Assembly (NCBI RefSeq): GCF_000420025.1
Contig: NZ_ATUD01000022.1
Coordinates: forward strand, 1 to 37,522
DNA: 37,522 nucleotides
Direction: 5' to 3'
From: Patulibacter americanus DSM 16676
Lineage (GTDB): Bacteria; Actinomycetota; Thermoleophilia; Solirubrobacterales; Solirubrobacteraceae
The notes under the pieces were generated by a model. The model ran no database searches. It had not been told where the DNA came from and saw only the letters and a list, made by a program, of their open reading frames with translations. Shown here piece by piece: positions 1-7,958 of the stretch (the stretch's first letter is position 1; every line of letters begins with the position of its first letter). Position numbers and translations under genes: made by a program.

Positions 1-1
1 C

Positions 2-457
2 GGCGCAGGCTCGGCCGCCTGCGACCCGCCGGGGCGCGACTGCCCGACGGGCACCCCCTCGACGCCCACGGGCGACGGCTACGGCGAGACGGGCGCGTCC
101 GGCGTCCTGCCCGGCAGCGCGGCCGCCGACGCCTGCGACCCGCCCGCCCCGGACTGCGTGACAGGCGCGCCGTCCACGCCCACGGGCGACGGCTACGGTG
201 AGACGGGCGCCTCCGGCGTCCTCCCCGGCAGCGCGGCCGCCGACGCCTGCGACCCGCCCGCCCCGGACTGCGTGACGGGCACTCCCTCGTCGCCCACGGG
301 CGACGGCTACGGCGAGACGGGCGCCTCCGGCGTCCTCCCCGGCGACGCGGCGAAGGCCTGCGATCCCGCCGACACCACCACTTGCACCCCCGGCACCCCG
401 GGGTCGCCCACGGGCGACGGCTACGGCGAGACGGGCGCCTCCGGCGTCCTCCCGGGC
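2..457 (+). repeat. Tandem 114-bp coding repeat
   Basis: The core ggcgacggctac begins at 71, 185, 299 and 413, giving an exact 114-bp (38-codon) period. The fourth unit is cut short after the LPG codons, and a partial unit continues off the left edge. Variation between units is concentrated just after LPG, where the sequence is SAAADACDPPAPDC in two units and DAAKACDPADTTTC in another. Confidence 0.9.
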
Positions 458-988
458 CGCGACTGCACCACCCGCGGCGGGTCCGCGACGCCCGACGACG
501 ACGCGTCCGCTGGTCGGGGGACCGCGGACGATGACGTCGCGGGCGCCCCCGCCGTGGACTCGGACGACGCCGCCGGGGCCCCCGGCTCCGGCGGCGCGGA
601 CGGGTCCGCCACCACCACCGAGAACGGCGCCACGTCGACGACGACCACGGGCGCCACCACCCCGACGCCCGCGGCCGCCGCCGACGCCGACGCCGACGGG
701 CGCGCCGCGACGGGCACGACGCCCGCGCCCGCCGCCGGCAGCACCGGCACGACGCCGGCGCCCGCCGCCGGCAGCACGGGCACGACGACCGGGACCTCCG
801 ACGCCGCGCCCGCGGGCACCACCACGAGCGGGGGCGGCGACGCCTCCCGCGGCGGCCTCCTGGCCGACAACACGGCCGCGCAGGCGCCGTCTCGCGGCAA
901 CACCGTCCTGGTCGTCGGCGGCCTGGTGCTGCTGCTCCTCGCCGTGGCCGTCGTGCTGCGCCGCGGGCGCACCGGCGAGTCCTGGTAG
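2..988 (+). CDS. Repetitive surface protein with C-terminal membrane anchor (5' end outside window)
   Basis: The reading frame is open to the left edge, so the start lies upstream; the GTG at 158 is inside the repeats and is unlikely to be the true start. Residues repeat with a 38-residue period around a core GDGYGETGASGVLPG, and each unit carries two cysteines (ACDP...DC). After four cores the protein becomes a Ser/Thr/Ala/Pro/Gly/Asp-rich low-complexity stretch containing a duplicated TGTTPAPAAGS segment. It ends in one hydrophobic helix (about VLVVGGLVLLLLAVAVVL) followed by RRGR and a short tail, which is the layout of a C-terminally anchored wall or surface protein. I see no LPXTG motif; the recurrent LPG is part of the repeat. 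Function is not recognised. The stop is TAG at 986-988, and a convergent gene follows. Confidence 0.75.
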   Translation, partial: GAGSAACDPPGRDCPTGTPSTPTGDGYGETGASGVLPGSAAADACDPPAPDCVTGAPSTPTGDGYGETGASGVLPGSAAADACDPPAPDCVTGTPSSPTGDGYGETGASGVLPGDAAKACDPADTTTCTPGTPGSPTGDGYGETGASGVLPGRDCTTRGGSATPDDDASAGRGTADDDVAGAPAVDSDDAAGAPGSGGADGSATTTENGATSTTTTGATTPTPAAAADADADGRAATGTTPAPAAGSTGTTPAPAAGSTGTTTGTSDAAPAGTTTSGGGDASRGGLLADNTAAQAPSRGNTVLVVGGLVLLLLAVAVVLRRGRTGESW

Positions 989-1020
989 CCGGCCCCGCTG
1001 CGCTGGCTGGCCCCGCTGCG

Positions 1021-1058
1021 CTAGCCGGCGCCGCGCGAGGCCCCGCCGGGCCGGCTAG
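1021..1058. terminator. Candidate bidirectional terminator between convergent genes
   Basis: The arms CTAGCCGGC (1021-1029) and GCCGGCTAG (1050-1058) are perfect inverted copies with a 20-nt loop. They lie between the plus-strand gene ending at 988 and the minus-strand gene ending at 1055, and the right arm covers the minus-strand stop. There is no U-tract. A 14-bp direct repeat GGCCCCGCTGCGCT (991-1004, 1009-1022) precedes it. Confidence 0.4.
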
Positions 1059-2077
1059 GCGCCGCGGCGCCGACGGCGCGGCGGCCAGCTCGGCACGATC
1101 GACGAGGGCGCCGAGATGCCGAAGACGTAGTCGATGAGCGCCGCGTGGTCCACGATCCCGAGCTCGTCGCGGACGTGGGCCTCGACCTCCTCGCGGGAGC
1201 GGCCGTTCGCGGCCATCGACAGCGCCACGAGCCGCGCGCTGTCGATCTTCTCCGGCGCGTCCTGCGGGTAGGGGGCGCTGTCGCTCTCGGCGATGATCGG
1301 CATGTCGGCGAGCTCGTCGGGCGAGGCCTCCGGGGCCGGCGAGGCGGCGTCGCCGGCCGGCGACGCGCCCTGCGCCGCGGGGGCGCTCCCGGCGGGGGAG
1401 CCTGCGGGGCCCGCGACCCCCGCCGACGGCGGCACGGTCGTCCCTCCGGCGCCGGCGGGCGCGCCGGACGCGCCGGGGTCGGCCGCAGCGTGCTCGTCGC
1501 GCGAGGCGGCGTCCGCCGCGGGCTCCGCGCGGCCGGCGGGCTCGCCGAAGCCCACCCACTCCGCGGGCCGGTGCAGGATGCCGGCGCCGCCGGACGACGA
1601 CCCGCCGTTGCGCGGGGCGTCCGGGCTCGCGGCTGCGTCGTCGGCGCCCGCGGCTTCGGGGGCGGCGTTCGCGGCGTCGGGGGCCGGGGCCTGCGGCGCC
1701 GCGGCGTCCGGGGCTCCCGCGTCCGGGGTCGCTGCCTCCGGAGCCCCCGCGGTCAGGGCCAGGGCGCCGTGCGCCCCGCCGTGCGTGGCCGGCAGGTCGA
1801 GCGGCTCCAGGGCGCGCAGGCGCTCCAGCCCCGCCTGGGCCGCGGCGGCGGCGGCGACGAGGCCGGCGGCGATCTCCTCGAGCTCCTGCGAGCGGGCCTC
1901 GAGGAGCCGGGCGCTCTCCGCGTGGACCTCGGCGGCCTGGCGATCGGCCTGGGCCAGGATCTCCGTGACCTGCCGCTCGGCGGTCGCGAGGATGTCGCCG
2001 ATGCGGGAGGCCGCCTCGGGGGCGGTGGGATCTGGGACGGGATCGGTCGACATGGGGCCTCGGTTCGGTGAGCTCAT
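1055..2077 (-). CDS. Coiled-coil protein with low-complexity linker and conserved helical C-terminus
   Basis: The start is set by an ATGA overlap with the stop of the upstream kinase gene; an ATG at 2053 is an alternative. The 340-residue protein has an N-terminal amphipathic region of about 65 residues (GDILATAERQVTEILAQADR and onward) that resembles DivIVA or ATP-synthase-b-type coiled coils. A long Ala/Pro/Gly/Asp-rich linker follows. The C-terminus is a compact helical segment (SARLVALSMAANGRSREEVE ... IDYVFGI) of a kind I recall from several Thermoleophilia proteins, and the protein ends in a basic tail (PPRRRRRGA). There is no signal peptide or membrane helix. It is the last gene of an operon with a histidine kinase and a REC protein, so a role as a scaffold or output partner is plausible, but no function is established. 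Confidence 0.75.
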   Translation of the reverse strand: MSSPNRGPMSTDPVPDPTAPEAASRIGDILATAERQVTEILAQADRQAAEVHAESARLLEARSQELEEIAAGLVAAAAAAQAGLERLRALEPLDLPATHGGAHGALALTAGAPEAATPDAGAPDAAAPQAPAPDAANAAPEAAGADDAAASPDAPRNGGSSSGGAGILHRPAEWVGFGEPAGRAEPAADAASRDEHAAADPGASGAPAGAGGTTVPPSAGVAGPAGSPAGSAPAAQGASPAGDAASPAPEASPDELADMPIIAESDSAPYPQDAPEKIDSARLVALSMAANGRSREEVEAHVRDELGIVDHAALIDYVFGISAPSSIVPSWPPRRRRRGA

Positions 2078-3363
2078 CGCGGAAGCTCCGCGCGGAGCGG
2101 ATCCGACGGCGTCGGCGTCCCCGAAGGGGCCGGGTCGTCGGGGGGACGGATGGGAAGGACGACGCGCAGCGTGCGGTCGCCGTCGACGCCGCGGGTCACG
2201 GTGAACGCGCCGGTGACGGCACGCACCCGGTGGTCGACGGCGGCCAGGACATCGTCCTCGTCGTCCGACGTGAAGTCGAGCCCGAGCGCGAAGCGGCGGT
2301 CGTCGTGCACCATCGTCAGGACCAGCATGCCGTCCTGGGCCGCGATCCGCACCGCCAATCGCGTGGGGGCGCTCGTGCGCTCCGCGTCGCGCAGCAGGTC
2401 GCGGACGACGGAGAGCAGCAGCGGGTGGTGGATGTCCTCGAGCCGGCGGTCGACCTGGACCTCGGCGGTCGACCCCCGCCGCGCTGCGGCCTGCTCCGTG
2501 AGCAGCCGGACGCCGGCGCCCAGGCTGTGGGCGGCCACGCCCTCGGTCCGCAGGCCCCCGATGGTCTCGCGCAGGCGCCGCGTGGCGGCCTCGAGACCGG
2601 CGCGCGCGTCGGGCAGCAGCTCGAGCTCGCCGTCCATCGCGTCGGCGATGTCGTGGCGGGTCGTCAGCAGGATCTGGAGGACGTCGTCGTGCAGCAGGTC
2701 GGCCACGCGCTGGCGCTCCGTCTCCTCCGCCCGGATGGCCTGCCGCAGCATCTCCTGGACGGAGCCGGAGAGCTCGGAGATCCGAATGCTGCGCCGCTCG
2801 CGCTCCACGGCGATGAGACACGCGACGAGCCCGCACCAGCCCAGGGCGAAGGCGACCAGCAGCAGCGCGCCGTCGCTGAGCCCGTAGGCATCGTCGAAGA
2901 GCACCCCGGTGGTCCAGAGGGCGAAGGCCGCGGTGACGCCGGCCGCGGTGATCCCGGCCACGGCCGACGCCGTGAGCGTGAGGCTGTGGCCCAACGGGAT
3001 CGCGCAGAGGAAGAGCAGGACGGCGGTGCGCGGGTCCTCGACGGTCGCGGCCACCGCCGTGATCGCGACGACGTCGAGCAGCGCCCGGCGCAGGTCGGCG
3101 ACCGTGCTGACCTGCGAGACGGGGATCCGCCACACGAGGACGCTGGTGACGGCGATGTAGATCGCCGTGGCGTAGAGCGCCACGAGCGCCGCGGTGTCGG
3201 GCTCGGTGGGGGAGCTGACGACCACGATCCCCAGGGCGGCCGCGACCATGACCCGGATGACGGCGCGGCCGCGGTTGCGCGAGCCGGCCAGGGTGTCGTC
3301 GAACGTGGCCGCCGCGGTGCGGGGCACGAGCTCGGGACTCCGGTGGTCGGGCGCGACGGCCAT
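2074..3363 (-). CDS. NarL-family-type membrane histidine kinase with degenerate ATPase domain
   Basis: The protein has 429 residues. Residues about 34-190 hold roughly six hydrophobic helices. A HisKA_3-type dimerisation segment follows (ETERQRVADLLHDDVLQ), with the likely phospho-acceptor His225. The C-terminal third aligns in position with an HATPase domain, but the N-box reads VVRDLLRDAERTS (about 319-331) with no canonical Asn, and the expected DxGxG box is missing (MVHDDRRFALG instead). Autophosphorylation may therefore be weak or absent, or the domain may be a diverged ATP binder. The start overlaps the stop of the upstream response-regulator gene (TGATG) and the stop overlaps the downstream start (ATGA), so the three genes are probably co-translated. 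The His and operon context support kinase ancestry; whether it is active is uncertain. Confidence 0.8.
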   Translation of the reverse strand: MAVAPDHRSPELVPRTAAATFDDTLAGSRNRGRAVIRVMVAAALGIVVVSSPTEPDTAALVALYATAIYIAVTSVLVWRIPVSQVSTVADLRRALLDVVAITAVAATVEDPRTAVLLFLCAIPLGHSLTLTASAVAGITAAGVTAAFALWTTGVLFDDAYGLSDGALLLVAFALGWCGLVACLIAVERERRSIRISELSGSVQEMLRQAIRAEETERQRVADLLHDDVLQILLTTRHDIADAMDGELELLPDARAGLEAATRRLRETIGGLRTEGVAAHSLGAGVRLLTEQAAARRGSTAEVQVDRRLEDIHHPLLLSVVRDLLRDAERTSAPTRLAVRIAAQDGMLVLTMVHDDRRFALGLDFTSDDEDDVLAAVDHRVRAVTGAFTVTRGVDGDRTLRVVLPIRPPDDPAPSGTPTPSDPLRAELPR

Positions 3364-3800
3364 CAGGCGTCGGGTCTCGGTGGCGCGAGGCGCGTGACGG
3401 CGTCGCAGATGTCGCGGCGGGACTGCGACTTCTCCAGGAACCCGACGGCGCCGGCCTCGAGCGCCTGCGCGGCGAACTCGTCTTCCGCCCGGGCGCTCAG
3501 CAGGATGATGCGGGTGGCGGCCAGCGCGGGCTCGGCCCGGACGGTCCGCGTGAGCAGCAGGCCGTCCAGGATGGGCATCCGCGCGTCGATGAGCGCCACG
3601 TCCGGGTGCAGGGCGCGGATGACGTCGAGCGCCTGCGCGCCGTCGCTCACCGCGTGGACCAGCTCGAGGTCATCCCGCCGCTCGAGCGCGCGCACCATGC
3701 CCGCGCGGAAGTGATCGTTGTCGTCGGCGATCACGACCGTCGCGACGCCCGGATGACGGGCGTCGGATCGATCGCGCTTCGCGAGCGCTCCATGAGTCAT
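3363..3800 (-). CDS. Stand-alone receiver-domain response regulator (no output domain)
   Basis: This is a 145-residue REC domain. It has the acidic pair Asp26-Asp27 (IADDND), phospho-acceptor Asp72 in LIDARMP, the conserved hydroxyl Ser102 (LLSARA) and Lys124 (FLEKSQ). The C-terminus stops about 20 residues after the Lys, so there is no DNA-binding domain, unlike typical NarL partners of HisKA_3 kinases. I chose ATG 3800 because GAGAGG sits six nucleotides upstream; ATG 3806 would leave no spacing. It is the first gene of the operon, and its stop shares a base with the kinase start. Output is probably by protein-protein contact, perhaps through the coiled-coil protein encoded last in the operon. 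Confidence 0.85.
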   Translation of the reverse strand: MTHGALAKRDRSDARHPGVATVVIADDNDHFRAGMVRALERRDDLELVHAVSDGAQALDVIRALHPDVALIDARMPILDGLLLTRTVRAEPALAATRIILLSARAEDEFAAQALEAGAVGFLEKSQSRRDICDAVTRLAPPRPDA

Positions 3801-3871
3801 CGGCATCCTCTCGAACCTGCGCGAGTATACGCCGCACTCGACGGGATGCCGAGACCGGGCGTACCTCTCCC

Positions 3872-3939
3872 GTGACGTCCAACGACCGCGCCCGCTCCGC
3901 GGATGCCCTCTGTGCCCGACGTCACAGAGTTGGAACGTC
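3872..3939. promoter_or_regulatory. Nested inverted repeats upstream of the REC/kinase operon
   Basis: This stretch lies in the roughly 355-bp gene-free interval 3801-4155. CTCTGTG (3908-3914) and CACAGAG (3923-3929) form a perfect 7-bp stem with an 8-nt loop. GTGACGTC (3872-3879) and GACGTCAC (3918-3925) are also perfect inverted copies. GACGTCCAAC (3874-3883) pairs with GTTGGAACGTC (3929-3939) apart from one bulged base. The arms overlap, so the pairings are alternatives. An operator, or a leader that can switch structure, would both fit. I see no gene in 3801-4155. Confidence 0.35.
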
Positions 3940-4112
3940 GCTGGAGACCGGCCCCGCGGGCGGCGCTGCCGACGCCCGGCCAGCGGGTACCCCGATTCGT
4001 TGCGCCGGACACTATCGCCGAGCGTACTCCCCATGGGGGGTGCCGGAGGCCGGAACGGACGTCCGATCGGGTAACGGTGGTCACGAGCAGTCTGGATGGG
4101 GCATCCGCGGCC

Positions 4113-4132
4113 CCCGACGGGCCGCCGTCGGG
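4113..4132 (-). terminator. Candidate terminator of acs
   Basis: CCCGACGG (4113-4120) and CCGTCGGG (4125-4132) are perfect inverted copies around a GCCG loop, 24 bp past the acs stop on the minus strand. No U-tract follows, as is usual in very GC-rich actinobacteria. Confidence 0.45.
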
Positions 4133-4155
4133 CCCGTCGGGACGCGGATCCGGGC

Positions 4156-6141
4156 CTAGGCCCCGGCCTTCCAGCGCTCCTGCAGGTTCTCGACCACGGA
4201 CGGGTCGGCGAGCGTCGTGACGTCGCCCAGATCGCGCTCCTCCGCGATGTCGCGCAGCAGGCGGCGCATGATCTTGCCCGACCGGGTCTTCGGCAGGTCC
4301 TGCGTCCAGACGATCCGCTTCGGGCGTGCGAGCTTGCCGATGCGGTCGGCGATCCCCGCGTTGATCTCGTCGCCGACCTCGTCGGAGGACTTCGTCTCGC
4401 CCTGCAGCGTCACGTACGCCACGATCGCCTGGCCCGTCAGGTCGTCCGCCTGGGCCACGACGGCGGCCTCGGCGACGTGGGGGTGCGCGACGATCGCGGA
4501 CTCGACCTCGGCCGTCGACAGGCGGTGACCCGAGACGTTGATCACGTCGTCGACGCGGCCGATGACCCAGATGTAGCCGTCCTTGTCGATCCGCGCGGAG
4601 TCGCCCACGAAGTACGTCGACTCGCCGAACCGCTCCCAGTACGTCGACCGGTAGCGGTCGGGATCCTGGTAGAGCGTGCGCAGCATGGAGGGCCAGGGGC
4701 GGGGGATGGCCAGGAGGCCCTCGCCCTCGCTCACGGGCTCGCCGGTCTCGGCGTCGAGCACCTGGACCTCGTAGCCGGGCAGCGGGGTGCCGGCGGACCC
4801 GGGCTTCGCGTCGTCGAGCCCCGGGAGCGTCGTGACGACCATGGCGCCGGTCTCCGTCTGCCACCAGGTGTCGACGACGGGGCAGCGCTCGCCGCCGACG
4901 ACGTGCCAGTACCAGAGCCACGCCTTCGGGTTGATCGGCTCGCCGACCGAGCCCAGCAGCTTGAGGGACGTGAGGTCGCGGCCCGAGACGTGTTCGACGC
5001 CCCACTTCATGGCCGCCCGGATCGCCGTGGGGGCGGTGTAGAACTTCGTCACCCCGCGCCGCTCGATCAGCTCCCACCAGATGCCCTTGTGCGGGTAGTC
5101 CGGGGCGCCCTCGTACATCACGGACGTGATGCCGTTGGCGAGCGGGCCGTAGACGATGTAGGAGTGCCCGGTCACCCAGCCGACGTCGGCGGAGCACCAG
5201 AAGACGTCCTCCTCCGGCTTGAGGTCGAAGACCTGGCGCAGCGTCGTCGTGACGCCGGTGAGGTAGCCACCCGTGGTGTGCTGGATGCCCTTCGGCTTTG
5301 CGGTCGAGCCGGACGAGTAGAGGATGAACATCGGCGCCTCGGCGTCGAGCGGCACCGGGTCGACGGGGTCGGCGGCGGCGACGACCTCGTCGAAGAAGAC
5401 GTCGCGACCCTCCGTCATCGGGACGTCGTCCAGGCCGGCGTGGCGGACGACGACGATCTTCTCCAGGCCCTGCAGGCCGCCCATCGTGCGGTCGACCTCG
5501 GGCTTGACCGGGGCCGTCTTGCCCTTGCGGCGCGAGCCGTCGGCCGTGACGAGCACCTTGGCGCCCGAGACCTCCATACGCTCCGCGACGGAGCCGGCGG
5601 AGAAGCCGCCGAAGACGACGTTGTGGACCGCGCCGATCCGGGTGCACGCGAGCATCGCGACGGCGACCTCGGGGATCATCGGCAGGTAGATCCCGACGAC
5701 GTCGCCCTCCTGCACGCCCAGGTCGCGCAGGGCGCCCGCGAACCGCGCGGTCTGGTCCAGCAGCTCCGCGTAGGTGACGTCGCGCTGCTCGCCCTCCTCG
5801 CCGTGCCAGTGGAACGCGACGCGCTCGCCGTTGCCCGCCTCGACGTGCCGGTCGAGGCAGTTGTCGGACACGTTGATCCGACCCCCTTCGAACCAGCGGT
5901 AGAAGGGGGCCTCGGAGTCGTTCAGCGCGGTCTCCCATGGCGTCGACCAGCGCAGCTTGCCGGCCTGCTCCTCCCAGTACGCGACGGGGTCCGCGGCGGC
6001 GCGGGCCCGCAGCTCGGGGTCCGTGATCTCGGCCTGCGCGGCGAAGCCGGGCGGCGGCGGGAAGCGCTCCTGGCCGAGGAGCTCGTGCAGGCGCTCCTCG
6101 ACGGCGTGCTCGGTCAGGGTGCGGGGGGTCTCGGTGCTCAT
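4156..6141 (-). CDS. acs: Acetyl-CoA synthetase (AMP-forming)
   Basis: This enzyme activates acetate with ATP and CoA to acetyl-CoA through acetyl-AMP. The 661-residue length matches the family (about 650). Visible motifs in order are the adenylate-forming P-loop YSSGSTAKPKG (about 275-285), DTWWQTETG (about 424-432), GYIWVIGRVDDVINVSGHR near 522-540, and the C-terminal PKTRSGKIMRR with catalytic Lys623, the residue acetylated by protein acetyltransferases in known Acs enzymes. ATG 6141 gives the usual N-terminus, and GGAGG lies about 11 nt upstream. The symporter genes for acetate uptake are immediately upstream on the same strand, separated by 221 bp that contain a terminator-like hairpin and a 14-bp palindrome, so acs probably has its own promoter. 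Identification is secure. Confidence 0.97.
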   Translation of the reverse strand: MSTETPRTLTEHAVEERLHELLGQERFPPPPGFAAQAEITDPELRARAAADPVAYWEEQAGKLRWSTPWETALNDSEAPFYRWFEGGRINVSDNCLDRHVEAGNGERVAFHWHGEEGEQRDVTYAELLDQTARFAGALRDLGVQEGDVVGIYLPMIPEVAVAMLACTRIGAVHNVVFGGFSAGSVAERMEVSGAKVLVTADGSRRKGKTAPVKPEVDRTMGGLQGLEKIVVVRHAGLDDVPMTEGRDVFFDEVVAAADPVDPVPLDAEAPMFILYSSGSTAKPKGIQHTTGGYLTGVTTTLRQVFDLKPEEDVFWCSADVGWVTGHSYIVYGPLANGITSVMYEGAPDYPHKGIWWELIERRGVTKFYTAPTAIRAAMKWGVEHVSGRDLTSLKLLGSVGEPINPKAWLWYWHVVGGERCPVVDTWWQTETGAMVVTTLPGLDDAKPGSAGTPLPGYEVQVLDAETGEPVSEGEGLLAIPRPWPSMLRTLYQDPDRYRSTYWERFGESTYFVGDSARIDKDGYIWVIGRVDDVINVSGHRLSTAEVESAIVAHPHVAEAAVVAQADDLTGQAIVAYVTLQGETKSSDEVGDEINAGIADRIGKLARPKRIVWTQDLPKTRSGKIMRRLLRDIAEERDLGDVTTLADPSVVENLQERWKAGA

Positions 6142-6213
6142 CTCGTCTGCGTCCTCCGTCGAGATCTGGTGCGCGCCGCCGGAGGGGCGGCGCGTTCCTG
6201 TGAACCTACAAGG

Positions 6214-6227
6214 GTGCGCCGGCGCAC
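6214..6227 (-). promoter_or_regulatory. 14-bp palindrome in the acs promoter region
   Basis: GTGCGCCGGCGCAC is a perfect palindrome centred about 80 bp upstream of the acs start. Read on the minus strand, it is followed after five bases by TAGGTT (6208-6203), a possible -10 element. The identical 14-mer recurs at 36574-36587, also intergenic. This suggests an operator for a dimeric regulator. Confidence 0.45.
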
Positions 6228-6290
6228 AGAGCGCGCCGGCGAGGTGTACCGCCCTTTCGGGCGAGTGGGTGGACCTGCGGGTGGGCCGTG

Positions 6291-6311
6291 CCGCGTCGGC
6301 GTCCGACGCGG
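6291..6311 (-). terminator. Candidate terminator of the DUF485-symporter operon
   Basis: CCGCGTCGG (6291-6299) and CCGACGCGG (6303-6311) form a perfect 9-bp stem with a 3-nt loop, about 50 bp downstream of the symporter stop at 6363. It separates that operon from acs. Confidence 0.5.
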
Positions 6312-6362
6312 CGCCGCCCGAGACGCACGGGCCGGGGCCCGCACCGTCTCCACCTGCCTGGG

Positions 6363-7958
6363 CTAGTGCGAGACCGCTTCCTCGGCGCCCAGGCCCGTCT
6401 CGGCCCGCACGCGGAGCTCGTCGAACTTGTCCTGCGTCGAGGAGTCCGAGGAGAGCACCGTGCCGAGCCAGCAGCCGAAGAAGCCCAGCGGGATCGAGAC
6501 GATGCCCGGGTTCTTCAGGTCCCAGCCCAGCGGCGAGCCGCCCGAGCCGGGCCACACGCCGGGCGAGATGACGATCAGCAGGATCGCCGAGATCACGCCG
6601 AACGCCACGCCAGTCAGCGCGCCCGTGGTGTTGAACCGGCGCCAGGTCAGCGCCAGCAGCAGCGCCGGGAAGTTCGCCGACGCGGCGACGGCGAACGCGA
6701 GGCCGACCATGAACGAGACGTTCAGGCCCTCGCCGCCGATGACGGCGACGACGATCGCGATCACGCCGACGATCAGGGCCGCGACGCGGCCGGCCCACAT
6801 CTCCTCCTTGTCCGTGGCGGTGCCGCGCTTGACGATGCCGTTCCAGACGTCGTGCGCCATGGCGCCCGAGGCGGAGATGACGAGCCCGGCGACGACCGCC
6901 AGGATCGTGGCGAACGCGACGGCGGCGATGATCGCGAGGAACAGGTCGCCGCCGAACGTGCCGGCGCCGCCGCCGATGAACTCGGCCAGGCGCGGCGCGG
7001 CGAGGTTGCCGGCCTTGTCGATGCCGGACGCGAGCTCGGTCCCGCCGATGAGGGCGCGGGCGCCGAAGCCGAGCGCCGTGGTCATGAGGTAGAAGGCGCC
7101 GATCAGGCCGATCGCCCAGACCACCGAGGTGCGGGCGGCCTTCGCCGTCGGCACGGTGAAGAACCGCATGAGGATGTGGGGCAGGCCGGCGGTACCGAGC
7201 ACGAGGCCCAGGCCGAGCGAGACCGTGTCGATCGGGTTCGTGTAGTTCAGGCCCGGCGCCAGGTACCGCGCGCCCTCGGGGCTCGCGTCGCGCGCCTGGG
7301 TGAAGAGGTTCAGCGGGTTGCCGCCGACCTTGATCAGCACGAGGATCGTGAGGATCGTCGTGGCGGTCATGAGCATGACGGCCTTGACGATCTGCACCCA
7401 CGTGGTGGCGAGCATGCCGCCGAAGATCACGTAGGAGAGCATGAAGATGCCCGTCAGCACGACGGACAGCTGGAACGAGATGCCCATGAGGGCCTGGATC
7501 AGCACGCCCGCGCCGACCATCTGCGCGATGAGGTAGAAGGCGGCGACCGTCAGGGTGCCCACGGCCGCGGCGGCACGCGCGGGCCGAGCGTTCAGGCGGT
7601 GGGAGAGGACGTCGGCGATCGTGAACTTGCCGGCGTTGCGCATCCGCTCCGCCAGCAGGAACAGGACGGTGAGGAACGCGACGAGGAAGCCGACGGAGTA
7701 GAGGAAGCCATCGAAGCCGAAGTAGTAGATGAGGCCCGCGATGCCGAGGAACGACGCGGCCGACATGTAGTCGCCGGCGATGGCGAACCCGTTCTGGCGG
7801 CCCGTGATGCCGCGACCGGCGGTGAAGAAGTCCGTCGAGGACGTCGTCTTCTTGCTGGCCCAGAACGTGATGGCGAGGGTGATGCCGACGACGAGGGCGA
7901 AGATGCCGACGGCCAGGCCGTTGACGCCGTCGGACGCCTGGGCGAGGAACGGGCTCAT
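6363..7958 (-). CDS. actP: Sodium:solute symporter, ActP/MctC-type acetate (monocarboxylate) transporter
   Basis: This 531-residue polytopic membrane protein belongs to the SSS family. The N-terminal signature STDFFTAGRGITGRQNGFAIAGDYMSAASFLGIAG is given here only by its key parts: TDFFTAGR, then GDYMSAASFLG (about 55-65). GLPHILMRFF follows near the centre. E. coli ActP (549 residues) transports acetate, and corynebacterial MctC transports acetate, propionate and pyruvate. The start overlaps the stop of the DUF485 gene (ATGA), the usual yjcH-actP pairing. acs lies directly downstream, supporting acetate as a substrate. The divergent promoter upstream of the DUF485 gene carries LytTR-type sites. 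The exact substrate range cannot be read from sequence. Confidence 0.92.
   Translation of the reverse strand: MSPFLAQASDGVNGLAVGIFALVVGITLAITFWASKKTTSSTDFFTAGRGITGRQNGFAIAGDYMSAASFLGIAGLIYYFGFDGFLYSVGFLVAFLTVLFLLAERMRNAGKFTIADVLSHRLNARPARAAAAVGTLTVAAFYLIAQMVGAGVLIQALMGISFQLSVVLTGIFMLSYVIFGGMLATTWVQIVKAVMLMTATTILTILVLIKVGGNPLNLFTQARDASPEGARYLAPGLNYTNPIDTVSLGLGLVLGTAGLPHILMRFFTVPTAKAARTSVVWAIGLIGAFYLMTTALGFGARALIGGTELASGIDKAGNLAAPRLAEFIGGGAGTFGGDLFLAIIAAVAFATILAVVAGLVISASGAMAHDVWNGIVKRGTATDKEEMWAGRVAALIVGVIAIVVAVIGGEGLNVSFMVGLAFAVAASANFPALLLALTWRRFNTTGALTGVAFGVISAILLIVISPGVWPGSGGSPLGWDLKNPGIVSIPLGFFGCWLGTVLSSDSSTQDKFDELRVRAETGLGAEEAVSH

Noticed and set aside
724..790. Short direct repeats of TGTTPAPAAGS resembling a CRISPR fragment
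   Set aside because: They are contiguous, in frame and lack spacers; they are coding low-complexity repeats.
421..972. Open frame on the minus strand opposite the repeat protein
   Set aside because: Its product is Ser/Pro/Val-rich low complexity and mirrors the GC-rich repeats; the plus strand has the repeat and membrane anchor logic.
2078..3133. N-terminal extension of the coiled-coil gene
   Set aside because: It would read through the kinase gene in another frame; the ATGA overlap gives a natural start at 2077.
4096..6366. Long plus-strand frame of 756 codons opposite acs
   Set aside because: The acs frame on the minus strand has all family motifs; this frame is an antisense by-product of codon bias.
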